A stretch of DNA of 8,027 nt from positions 9,653 through 17,679 of the forward strand of contig DNUE01000072.1 of NCBI GenBank assembly GCA_003508005.1. Direction: 5' to 3'. The position numbers were made by a program, and so were the translations under genes. Below, piece after piece: positions 1-5,830 of the stretch. How positions within the stretch are numbered: the stretch's first letter is position 1; every line of letters begins with the position of its first letter. Origin of the DNA: Desulfobulbaceae bacterium (lineage in GTDB: Bacteria > Desulfobacterota > Desulfobulbia > Desulfobulbales > Desulfobulbaceae). The notes under the pieces are model-generated. The model searched no databases. It was not told where the DNA came from and saw nothing but the letters and a program-made list of their open reading frames with translations.

Positions 1-253
1 CAGTCTTAACGGAGGTACTCAATCCAGGTTCGGCAGCTACGATGGGCGGCGAGAGAGCAGGCATCCTCACCGTAGTTGGCGGGGCAAACTGTCGACCCTC
101 GACCACCAATTGCGCCATCCGGCGCTGCAGAGTACGACGGGATGGGTCAAGCCCGGGGTGGGCGAAGAGGCCCTCTAAACCGACGCCTTCCGGGTGGCGG
201 CCGACTGCGGCTACGATGTGATCCAGTTCTTCGGGACGAACCTGTTTCGGCAT
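1..253 (-). CDS. Helix-turn-helix protein, N-terminal part (possibly of a Fic-type protein), runs off the window
   Basis: An open frame begins at an ATG at 253 and stays open to the left edge, giving the first 84 residues. An in-frame TGA lies seven codons upstream, so this is the first available ATG; no strong ribosome binding site is visible. The product begins MPKQVRPEELDHIV. Residues about 22-52 read as a helix-turn-helix: a 'HPEGVGLEGL' first helix, then 'PSRRTLQRRMAQLVVEGR', which has the look of a recognition helix followed by a wing. This layout (about 60-residue HTH, then a proline-rich linker) resembles the N-terminal part of some Fic-domain proteins and of small winged-helix regulators. 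The diagnostic Fic motif would lie outside the window, so that identity is only a guess. The palindrome at 290-310 just upstream fits an autoregulated DNA-binding protein. HTH call fairly sure; family uncertain. Confidence 0.65.
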   Translation of the reverse strand, partial: MPKQVRPEELDHIVAAVGRHPEGVGLEGLFAHPGLDPSRRTLQRRMAQLVVEGRQFAPPTTVRMPALSPPIVAAEPGLSTSVKT

Positions 254-289
254 GACGTTTTCATGTCTTTCGACTCAGCGTTGCAGTAT

Positions 290-310
290 CGTGCCATATC
301 ATGTGGCACG
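290..310. promoter_or_regulatory. 21-bp near-palindrome, probable operator of the HTH gene
   Basis: The arms CGTGCCA (290-296) and TGGCACG (304-310) are perfect inverted repeats. The 7-base centre is itself nearly symmetric, so only one symmetric pair out of ten mismatches around the central C at 300. It lies 37-57 bases upstream of the start codon of the leftward HTH gene, where a dimeric repressor would cover the promoter. That it is bound by the neighbouring protein is inference from position and symmetry. Confidence 0.5.
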
Positions 311-325
311 GGTTTCACTATCGCA

Positions 326-364
326 CCAAATAATATGGCGCGCACCCCATCCATATTTGGCGCG
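326..364. repeat. AT-rich paired elements next to the palindrome
   Basis: CCAAATAATATGG (326-338) and CCATATTTGG (351-360) are each close to self-complementary and each is followed at once by CGCG (339-342 and 361-364). They form an imperfect repeat with one turn-and-a-bit spacing next to the probable operator. They could be further protein-binding sites or promoter DNA; no function is shown. Confidence 0.3.
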
Positions 365-512
365 TTCCCTTTTTGTTGTAAAGCGGGTGAGCAACGCCAG
401 CCTTCCCTGTCCCCTGGGCATGTCGGACACCAGCAGTCCGTCATCGATCCATGGAGAATGAATCTGCCGGCCGGTTCCCTTTGTCATGACTCTCAAGTCA
501 ATGTCCGAATCT

Positions 513-528
513 GGCGAGTCTTCTCGCC
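513..528. other. Small perfect hairpin upstream of promoter-like site
   Basis: GGCGAG (513-518) and CTCGCC (523-528) form a 6-bp stem with a TCTT loop. It occupies the -35 zone of the promoter-like site at 536-544, which suggests an operator rather than a terminator, since no T-run follows. Confidence 0.3.
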
Positions 529-535
529 CAAATCC

Positions 536-544
536 TGCTACAAT
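536..544 (+). promoter_or_regulatory. Candidate extended -10 promoter
   Basis: TGCTACAAT contains a 5-of-6 match to TATAAT (TACAAT, 539-544) with the TG of an extended -10 element in the right place. No good -35 hexamer sits 16-18 bases upstream. Transcription would start at about 551, next to the ATG at 552, giving either a leaderless short ORF or a leader of about 148 bases for the YHS gene. Confidence 0.4.
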
Positions 545-551
545 TCCCCCT

Positions 552-686
552 ATGAAACAGCTTGATGAGGATACCTGCTACAGTGCCCTCTTGGCCCATG
601 GCCGCACAAAATCAAATATTGCTTTCAACGACCCGGCTCATTCTTTTTCTTCGTGGTCGTCGGATGTCCATTTCCCCTCAACATGA
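552..686 (+). pseudogene. 44-codon ORF resembling the N-terminus of Ada-type repair proteins; possible remnant
   Basis: The ORF starts at the ATG at 552 and ends in the TGA at 684-686, overlapping the AAAGGA ribosome binding site of the YHS gene. The first residues, MKQLDEDTCYSALLA, resemble the start of Ada/AlkA-type methyl-phosphotriester repair domains, which commonly begin LDxDxCYxALLAxD. The resemblance stops after about 15 residues, and the following RFDG...FF and CxxC-type features are absent. There is no Shine-Dalgarno sequence ahead of the ATG. It may be a decayed gene fragment, a translated leader peptide coupled to the YHS gene, or chance. The match is from memory of the family, not an alignment. 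Confidence 0.3.
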
Positions 687-698
687 AAGGATTTTTCG

Positions 699-1094
699 AT
701 GAAGCGAGTCTTAAACGCCGACCCGTTTGGAAAAATCGCGTTGCAAGGCTATGATCCGGTGGCTTTTCATGCCGCCGGCAAGCCAATGAAAGGGAATCCT
801 GCCATTCTGACCGAATATGGCGGTTACAAGTTTGTCTTTGCGTCCGAGGAAAACAAGACCGCCTTTGAAAAGGAGCCGGAAAAATACCTGCCGGCTTTCG
901 GTGGTTATTGTGCCTTCGGTGTTTCCATCGGGGTATTGTTCCCGGTCGAAATCGATACGTGGGAGATCATCGATGGCCACCTGGTGTTGCAATACACCAC
1001 CGAAGTCAAGCAGATGTTTGAAAAGGATAAGTCCAAAAACCTCCGCAAGGCTGCCGAAAACTGGGTCAAAATGGAATCGGAGATGGCGAGATAG
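699..1094 (+). CDS. YHS domain-containing protein
   Basis: A 131-residue protein that is almost entirely one YHS domain. Residues 15-23 (LQGYDPVAF) match the usual opening 'GYDxVAY'. Residues 40-76 carry the core: an aromatic-rich strand, the 'FASxENxxxFxxxPEKYxPxFGGYCAxxVS' pattern and the single Cys71. Residues 87-124 form the usual tail 'TWxIxDGxLxLxY...NxxKAxxNW'. Members of this family are often secreted and thought to bind metal, but no signal peptide is visible here, so this copy should be cytoplasmic unless its start lies elsewhere. The ATG at 699 is supported by AAAGGA at 686-691 with a 7-base spacer. It appears monocistronic, closed by the terminator at 1130-1164. Family call is secure; the biochemical role is unknown. 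Confidence 0.88.
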   Translation: MKRVLNADPFGKIALQGYDPVAFHAAGKPMKGNPAILTEYGGYKFVFASEENKTAFEKEPEKYLPAFGGYCAFGVSIGVLFPVEIDTWEIIDGHLVLQYTTEVKQMFEKDKSKNLRKAAENWVKMESEMAR

Positions 1095-1129
1095 TCCATA
1101 TGCTCATAGCAAGGCCGGCGATTTCCATG

Positions 1130-1164
1130 AAAAAGGCCCCATCTCGTTACAATGGGGCCTTTTT
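1130..1164. terminator. Strong bidirectional intrinsic terminator
   Basis: AAAAAGGCCCCAT (1130-1142) and ATGGGGCCTTTTT (1152-1164) form a perfect 13-bp stem with a 9-base loop. The T-run ends the YHS transcript 36 bases after its stop codon. The A-run on the left arm gives an equivalent U-run on the opposite strand, so it would also stop leftward transcripts arriving from the operon at 1820-8027. Confidence 0.92.
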
Positions 1165-1251
1165 CTTTGTCCAAACCGGCGCCGCGCCAAGCCGCGACCT
1201 TTCTCAGCAGGGGGTTGTGAAAGCAGCCTGTGGCGCCAGGGGAAGTGAGGG

Positions 1252-1257
1252 TATAAT
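1252..1257 (+). promoter_or_regulatory. Perfect -10 box upstream of the cysteine-rich gene
   Basis: TATAAT matches the sigma-70 consensus exactly, about 60 bases before the ATG at 1318. The -35 position is poor (TGTGGC at 17-base spacing) and is overlapped by the 8-bp palindrome TGGCGCCA (1231-1238). A weak -35 with a palindrome over it suggests activator or repressor control, which is inference. Confidence 0.5.
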
Positions 1258-1317
1258 TACACGCAGTTCAAATTTTACGAGCAATTCGGATATTGCATTT
1301 TCGGACAAACGCCAGCC

Positions 1318-1647
1318 ATGTTCAGTATTTTCCGCGACCATATTCTCCGCGAAAAGAAAACCTTCCAGGCCATGCTGCGCCTCTACTGCCGGGCCCATCA
1401 TCAGGCCGCCGGACCCTTGTGCGACGACTGCATGGAGTTGCTGCGACAGGCCTGGCAACGCCTGGACCACTGCCGCTACCAACAGGACAAACCGCCCTGC
1501 GGTCGCTGCCCCTCCAATTGCTATCACCCCGCCATCCGCAGCCGGATCCGCCAGGTCATGGCCTTTTCCGGGCCACGCATGCTGCTACGTCATCCATTGC
1601 TGGCCCTGCTGCACCTGCTGGACAAGTGGCGCAACAAGGCGTTCTGA
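1318..1647 (+). CDS. Nitrous oxide-stimulated promoter family protein (cysteine-rich)
   Basis: A complete 109-residue protein that I recognise as the small family named 'nitrous oxide-stimulated promoter' (Pfam PF11756, from memory). Signature stretches are REKKTFQAMLRLYC (11-24), the CDDC at 35-38, the CGRCPSNCY at 61-69 and the C-terminal RQVMAFSGPRMLLRHPLLALLHLLD (78-102). Seven cysteines (24, 35, 38, 52, 61, 64, 68), with CxxC and CxxCxxxC spacings, suggest binding of zinc or an iron-sulfur cluster; this is inference, as the family's activity is not established. The length is normal for the family. There is no clear Shine-Dalgarno site before the ATG at 1318, but the reading frame and family start agree. 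Neighbouring signals are the TATAAT at 1252 and a weak terminator at 1650-1679. Confidence 0.85.
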   Translation: MFSIFRDHILREKKTFQAMLRLYCRAHHQAAGPLCDDCMELLRQAWQRLDHCRYQQDKPPCGRCPSNCYHPAIRSRIRQVMAFSGPRMLLRHPLLALLHLLDKWRNKAF

Positions 1648-1649
1648 GC

Positions 1650-1679
1650 AGACCCGCGCCTTCCCTGTCCGGTCTTTTT
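1650..1679 (+). terminator. Weak intrinsic terminator after the cysteine-rich gene
   Basis: AGACC (1650-1654) can pair with GGTCT (1671-1675) and runs into a five-T tract (1675-1679). The stem is only 5 bp with a 16-base loop, so it is a weak candidate, but its position just after the TGA at 1645-1647 is right. Confidence 0.35.
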
Positions 1680-1723
1680 CGATTGACGCCACTGCGAAAC
1701 ATTATCTTTTCTGATTGTATCCC

Positions 1724-1831
1724 CAGGGATTAAGCTCTGGATGCAGGGGGGAGAGACCCTTCTCCAGATCTGCTGAACAGCTACTGGGACGGATGGTTTG
1801 CCACTACAAGCCGTAGCATTTAATCCCCCTG
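1724..1831. other. Structured segment between convergent genes, overlapping the ModA-like stop codon
   Basis: The outer arms GGGATTAA (1726-1733) and TTAATCCC (1820-1827) are perfectly complementary, and flanking CAGG/CCTG (1724-1727, 1828-1831) offers a slipped extension. Inside lie two further stems: TCTGGA/TCCAGA (1736-1741 with 1763-1768) and GCTAC/GTAGC (1780-1784 with 1813-1817). The first can be replaced by a competing hairpin GGAGA/TCTCC (1750-1754 with 1761-1765). This looks like a branched RNA fold of about 105 nt. The right arm contains the stop codon of the leftward ModA-like gene. No known riboswitch or RNA family is recognised, and no T-run makes it an ordinary terminator. Confidence 0.4.
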
Positions 1832-2638
1832 AGGAATCGCGGCCGCTTCGAATCCGTATTCCTGCAGAATTTCTTGCCCCTCCGGCGACAGGATGAACAT
1901 AGCCAGCCGCCATGCCTCCTCGGCGGCCCTATTTCTGACGATCAGGCCATAGTCCGCGCCTACGGACAGGTTGTCAGGAAGTCGAATGATCTGGAGGGCC
2001 GGCAGCTCTTTTTGTGCCAGGACCGCATTGGTGCAGTAGGTCAGAAAGACGTCGGCCTGTTTTTTGGCCATGATCCACTCATATGCGTTGCGGCCTTCGG
2101 GAGCCTTGGTGCTGTCGGGGCCGCCGGTCAACTGCAGAGCCTTGCCGGAAAGAGTGTCGAAGCTCCCGGCCTTGGTGCCATCGGCCTTTTTAAAGAGTGC
2201 CCAGGCGTAGTCCCCGCTCGGATCCGCCTTCGGGGTCGAGGTGCCTACCCGAACCTTCTGATCCATCATAACCTTGTAAAAATTGTCGGTTGTAACCGCC
2301 ATACCAGGTTGTGCCAGGCCACAGAGTTGATTGCGGGTGAACAGCACCACCGGGCTGCCCCATCCGTCGGCGGCCAGGGTTTTCGGGTGGTTCATATCCG
2401 CCGAAGCGAACACATCGGGCTTTTCACCTTCTTCAATGGATTTGCGCAACAGTCCGCTGGCCCCGAATTTAGTGGCCACTTTGGTGTCATAGGCTTTCTC
2501 ATAGGAGGCGACCAAATCGCTGAAAGCAGCTTTGAGGCTGCCGGCGGCATAAAGCGTCAGGGGTTCGGCCGAGACGGTAAGGGGAGCAGAAAAAACCAGT
2601 AAAAAGAACAATACGGTAAGTTTTTGACCGAGATTCAT
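1820..2638 (-). CDS. ModA-like periplasmic substrate-binding protein, without ABC partners
   Basis: A 272-residue exported protein of the type II periplasmic binding fold, closest to molybdate/tungstate-binding ModA. Residues 1-24 are a Sec signal peptide ending in VSA before EPLTLY. ModA-like segments follow: YAAGSLKAAFSDL (30-42), FGASGLLRKSIEEG with PDVFASAD (58-81), VGTSTPKADPSGDYAW (131-146), DVFLTYCTNA (196-205) and ILSPEGQEILQEYGF (249-263). Ser34 and Ser61 sit where ModA proteins bind the oxyanion. The ATG at 2638 is preceded by AAAGGG at a good distance. It is the last gene of the leftward operon, 68 bases after the permease. There is no permease or ATPase gene of an ABC importer in the window, so it is either an orphan, shared with a distant transporter, or a sensor/carrier. 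Ligand identity is inferred only from family. Confidence 0.82.
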   Translation of the reverse strand: MNLGQKLTVLFFLLVFSAPLTVSAEPLTLYAAGSLKAAFSDLVASYEKAYDTKVATKFGASGLLRKSIEEGEKPDVFASADMNHPKTLAADGWGSPVVLFTRNQLCGLAQPGMAVTTDNFYKVMMDQKVRVGTSTPKADPSGDYAWALFKKADGTKAGSFDTLSGKALQLTGGPDSTKAPEGRNAYEWIMAKKQADVFLTYCTNAVLAQKELPALQIIRLPDNLSVGADYGLIVRNRAAEEAWRLAMFILSPEGQEILQEYGFEAAAIPQGD

Positions 2639-2665
2639 GGTGACACCCTTTCTTGTTGGCATTGC

Positions 2666-2681
2666 CCCGACCAGAGTCGGG
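2666..2681 (-). other. Intercistronic hairpin between the permease and ModA-like genes
   Basis: CCCGAC (2666-2671) and GTCGGG (2676-2681) form a perfect 6-bp GC-rich stem with a 4-base loop, in the 68-base gap. No U-run follows in the leftward direction, so it is more likely an mRNA processing or stability element than a terminator. Confidence 0.45.
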
Positions 2682-2706
2682 TCGATAGTATTCACGCGCT
2701 GGAGGC

Positions 2707-4065
2707 TCAGGAAAAATGAGAAGGCGCAGGCGCCTGGACACGAGCAGTATCCCGTAATTTTTCCGTCCGGCGTTGCCGCTGCAAGAGATAGCAGGGCAAC
2801 CCGCTCAGGGTCATCAGCATCCCCAGCAAGGCAGGCCCGGGTCGACCCCGGACAATCTGTACCAGAATCAACAGGTAACCGCCCACGAACAGCAGGGGCA
2901 CCAAGGGGTAGCCCCAGGCTCGATAAAGTCTCGGCGCTTCCGGCCTCCGAAAGCGCAACACGAACAGGGCCAGACCGCAAGCCAGGCAGGACAAGACCAT
3001 GACCGCCACGATGTAGCTGAGCAACTGGTCGAAGGTGCCCAGCACCAACAGCAGGATCCCCAACAGTGCCTGACAGGCCAGGGCCACGGTCGGCGTGCGG
3101 TATTTCGGATGCAGATGGCCAAGTCGCACCGCGAAGAGTCCGTCCCGGCCCATGGCATAGGCCACCCGCGATCCGGTCATGACCGCGGCGTTGATGCCGG
3201 CGGCAATGGCGAGAATGACTGGCAGGGAAACCCATCGCGCGACGCCCGCCCCATACAGGGACTGCAATGCAATTTGAGCGACATTGGTGGCACCGGCCAG
3301 CTCGGTCAAGGGCAGGGCCGTCACATAGACGAGATTGATCAACAGGTAAATGACCGTCACCGCCAGGGTGCCGAAAATCAATGCCCGGGGCAGATTGCGC
3401 TGTGGATTGATGATTTCGCCGCCGACATAGGCGGCGGCGAACCAGCCACTGAAGGTGAAAAGAACCGCGATCATGGGCCCGCCGAACATGCGCGACCAGC
3501 TTAACGGCATTGGTGCGACGCCGGTCAAGAGTTCCCAATTCGCCCCCGGTGCCGCCAGACCCGCCAGCACCAGCCCCCCCAGAAGCGCCAGTGTTCCCAG
3601 GGCGAACAGGTTCTGGGTGGTGCCCCCGGGACGAATGCCCAGCCAGTTGATGGCCGTAAAGATCAAAATCAGCCCGCCGCCAAGAACCATTTCGGAAACG
3701 CCGCTGAGCAGGGGCAGCGCCGCCCGCATGTAGCTGGCCAAGGCGATGGAGAGAGCCGCAATGGACCCGGGATTGATGATCCAGAACGCCACCCAACCCA
3801 ACAAAAAACCGGCCCAAGGCCCGAAGGCTTCCTTGAGAAACTGATAATCACCGCCGGAGCGGGGAAACATCCCGGCCAACTCGGCATAGGTCAGGGCGCC
3901 GCACAGGGACAGCACCCCGCCCACTGCCCAAATCCCCAGAAACAGCCAGGGGTGAGGCAGTTCGCCGGCCAGAAAACCGCTGGTGGTGAAGATCCCGGCG
4001 CCGATGACATTGCCAATGATGAGGAGCACGGCATCGGTCAGGGTCAAGCGACGGGTCAGTGACAC
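2707..4065 (-). CDS. APC-superfamily amino acid permease
   Basis: A 452-residue, about 12-helix inner-membrane transporter of the amino acid-polyamine-organocation superfamily, resembling the LAT/serine-threonine exchanger branch. The substrate-loop motif in helix 1 is GNVIGAGIF (18-26). Other family marks are ELAGMFPRSGGDYQFLKEAFGP (62-83, quoted as ELAGMFPRSGG then DYQFLKEAFGP), FSGWFAAAYVGGEI (205-218) with NPQRNLPRAL (220-229), GRDGLF (306-311) with TPTVAL (324-329), and the late YRAWGYPLVP (381-390). The start is a GTG at 4065 with GGGAGG about 8 bases upstream. It overlaps the end of the fusion gene by 10 bases, so translation is probably coupled. Length is normal for the family. The substrate cannot be read from the sequence; within this operon it may move an amino acid or a related small molecule. 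Confidence 0.9.
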   Translation of the reverse strand: MSLTRRLTLTDAVLLIIGNVIGAGIFTTSGFLAGELPHPWLFLGIWAVGGVLSLCGALTYAELAGMFPRSGGDYQFLKEAFGPWAGFLLGWVAFWIINPGSIAALSIALASYMRAALPLLSGVSEMVLGGGLILIFTAINWLGIRPGGTTQNLFALGTLALLGGLVLAGLAAPGANWELLTGVAPMPLSWSRMFGGPMIAVLFTFSGWFAAAYVGGEIINPQRNLPRALIFGTLAVTVIYLLINLVYVTALPLTELAGATNVAQIALQSLYGAGVARWVSLPVILAIAAGINAAVMTGSRVAYAMGRDGLFAVRLGHLHPKYRTPTVALACQALLGILLLVLGTFDQLLSYIVAVMVLSCLACGLALFVLRFRRPEAPRLYRAWGYPLVPLLFVGGYLLILVQIVRGRPGPALLGMLMTLSGLPCYLLQRQRRTEKLRDTARVQAPAPSHFS

Positions 4066-5828
4066 TCGGCGACCCCTCCCTTGGCCAATCGCGGCCCGAT
4101 ATAGATCATCCCCAGGTTTTTCTCCGCATGCCGGCGCACTTCCTCACCCGCCTGCTGCAGGGTGGTGTGCACCAGCTTCTCGCTGTCGGCGATGCCTGCG
4201 GAATAAACCAGGGCCACGGGCGTGGTGGCGCTATAGTGCTGGTTCAGCAAGGGGACAAGGTCTTCGAAGTCCCGCATGGCCAAAAACAGCGCCATGGTAT
4301 CGCCGTTGGCGGCGGCCGCCTGCAGCAGGCTTTCATTTTGGCGCAGTCCGGCCGGACCGGAGATGATGATGGATCCGGTGCCGAGAAAACTTCGGTTGAT
4401 CACGGCATTGCCGGCATTGAAGGCACTCATGGCCGGAATGGTGACAATCTGGTCCTCTTCGAAATACTGCCGCACCCAAAGGCTGGCGCCATAGATCATG
4501 GGATCGCCCCAGTCCATAAAGGCGACACTGCGCCCCTTGGCGAGCTCCGCCCTGATTTTTTGCACTTCACCGATGCGCAACTGCGCCAGCTTTTCTGTCA
4601 GCTGCGTTTCCGACATTCCAGACAAATTGCGCCGAGCGACTCCCCGGATCAGGGGCAGCGGATCGAACAGGTTTTCCTTACCCTGCAGGTAATGACCAAA
4701 GCGTTTGACGATATCGGACGGAGCTGCCATGACATCGACGCGGGCCAGAGCCGACAAGGCCTCCAGGGTAATCAGATCCGTGTCCCCGGGACCGACGCCG
4801 ATGATGTACAACTTGCCCGGTTGGCGCAGGTCCACCACCTCGATGCGTGCCACGGCCTGAACATCGCGGTCATCGGTCAGTTCGTCCGGCACGATCATGG
4901 TGAATTTTCCGCCCGGATCCTTGAAATTTTCCCCGTTTTTGGCCGTGGCAACGATGATGCGCCGGCCCTCGGGCGACAGAAACAGTTCCCCCATGGCGAA
5001 CAGGGCTCGATACCCGTCGGGCGCCGAGACCAATACGGCCTTGTCCAGGTCCGGTCGCACCCCGGCCTGTTCCAGCAAATTCACCAGGGGCACGCCCCGG
5101 TACCGGTGCAGACCCTGGAAACCGCGGCCGCCGCCAAACACCTTCTTATGCACCTCGATTTGCGGATGGCGGGACAAATCCTTCAGTTCCAGAGGCTTGC
5201 CGACCACACCGTCGATCCGGAAGGAACCGGAATAAGGACGTACGGAACGATCGGTACGGATGTCGGGATGCAGATCGATAACCTCAATGCTGACCAGGTC
5301 TTCCAGATAGCGCTCGGTATAGAAATCCCCGGTCACCAACAGTTTCGGCAAACCCACGCGGCGGTTGAAAGTGGCCAACTGCGCCTTATCGTCGGGATGG
5401 CGCGGAAGGACCGGGTCGGCGCTGAGAGCGATGACGACCTCGGCCGGATTGCTATAGTAAACCTCACCCCAGGACAGCACTATCTGACGCCCCTGGCGAT
5501 CCCGAACCCGGATGGCCACATCGACCGGCTTGGCGAAATCGGAAGTTTCTTTCTGGATATGCGCTATGTCCAACAGGGTGCGCAGAGGTACCGCACGATG
5601 CTGAAAAACACCGTGGAAGCGCCCTTGCCGATCCACCTCGTTGGTCTGAACGGTTACCGTCTGCAACCGGCCCAGATCCCCCAGGGTCAGTCGCTGGGGA
5701 TTCTTGACGATACCGCTGATCATCAGGACAGACGGAGCGGCGGGCTTATTTTCGGCGGCCCACAGGGGTACCGCCATGACCCACCCGACGAGCAATACAC
5801 CGACCAACCAAAGACTCCATTTCTTCAT
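4056..5828 (-). CDS. Exported fusion: two sulfite-oxidase-fold domains plus a corrin/porphyrin methylase domain
   Basis: A 590-residue protein in four parts. Residues 1-25 form a clear Sec signal peptide (MKKW, a hydrophobic core, then PLWAAEN). Residues about 34-186 and 202-335 are two tandem copies of a molybdopterin-oxidoreductase (sulfite oxidase) type fold: ISGIVKNPQRLTLGDL...VPLRTLLDIA, then IDGVVGKPLELKDL...VPLVNLLEQAGV. Residues about 339-580 are a SAM-dependent tetrapyrrole methylase: LYIIGVGPGDTDLITLEAL (340-358) is its SAM-binding opening, FMDWGDPMIYG (437-447) the second motif, IPAMSAFNAGNA (464-475) a changed version of the usual 'PGxSS' motif. It most resembles precorrin-2 C20-type enzymes. 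The only cysteine is residue 589, so no molybdenum-ligating cysteine exists in either front domain. Export of a SAM-dependent fold is odd because SAM is cytoplasmic. AGGAGG precedes the ATG at 5828; it lies 2 bases after resB. Confidence 0.85.
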   Translation of the reverse strand: MKKWSLWLVGVLLVGWVMAVPLWAAENKPAAPSVLMISGIVKNPQRLTLGDLGRLQTVTVQTNEVDRQGRFHGVFQHRAVPLRTLLDIAHIQKETSDFAKPVDVAIRVRDRQGRQIVLSWGEVYYSNPAEVVIALSADPVLPRHPDDKAQLATFNRRVGLPKLLVTGDFYTERYLEDLVSIEVIDLHPDIRTDRSVRPYSGSFRIDGVVGKPLELKDLSRHPQIEVHKKVFGGGRGFQGLHRYRGVPLVNLLEQAGVRPDLDKAVLVSAPDGYRALFAMGELFLSPEGRRIIVATAKNGENFKDPGGKFTMIVPDELTDDRDVQAVARIEVVDLRQPGKLYIIGVGPGDTDLITLEALSALARVDVMAAPSDIVKRFGHYLQGKENLFDPLPLIRGVARRNLSGMSETQLTEKLAQLRIGEVQKIRAELAKGRSVAFMDWGDPMIYGASLWVRQYFEEDQIVTIPAMSAFNAGNAVINRSFLGTGSIIISGPAGLRQNESLLQAAAANGDTMALFLAMRDFEDLVPLLNQHYSATTPVALVYSAGIADSEKLVHTTLQQAGEEVRRHAEKNLGMIYIGPRLAKGGVAECH

Positions 5829-5830
5829 GG

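Larger units (their letters stand above)
254..698. other. Intergenic region between the HTH gene and the YHS gene
   Basis: This 445-base divergent region contains no convincing full-length gene. It holds the palindrome at 290-310, AT-rich paired elements at 326-364, a small hairpin at 513-528, a promoter-like extended -10 at 536-544 and a 44-codon ORF at 552-686, each listed separately. Longer open frames here, on both strands, have no recognisable protein features. Bases 365-510 show nothing I can name apart from a 5-bp inverted repeat (CGGAC/GTCCG at 424-440). Confidence 0.6.

Noticed and set aside
286..315. Sigma-54 promoter based on TGGCACG in either direction
   Set aside because: On the minus strand the GG-to-GC spacing is 9 bases rather than the strict 10, and on the plus strand the -12 GC is missing. 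The motif is better explained as arms of the palindrome.
194..565. 123-codon plus-strand ORF across the HTH gene and intergenic region
   Set aside because: It is antisense to the HTH start, has no ribosome binding site, and its translation shows no domain features.
1724..1831. Riboswitch (GEMM, cobalamin or TPP) in the structured segment
   Set aside because: Short strings such as GGCAAACC and GGGACG recall GEMM, but the required order and the GNRA/receptor parts are absent. There is also no gene directly downstream on either strand for it to control.
2639..3817. Long upstream extension of the ModA-like frame into the permease gene
   Set aside because: The extension is low-complexity Gly/Arg/Ala sequence overlapping the permease in another frame. 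The ATG at 2638 begins a clean signal peptide and has a ribosome binding site.
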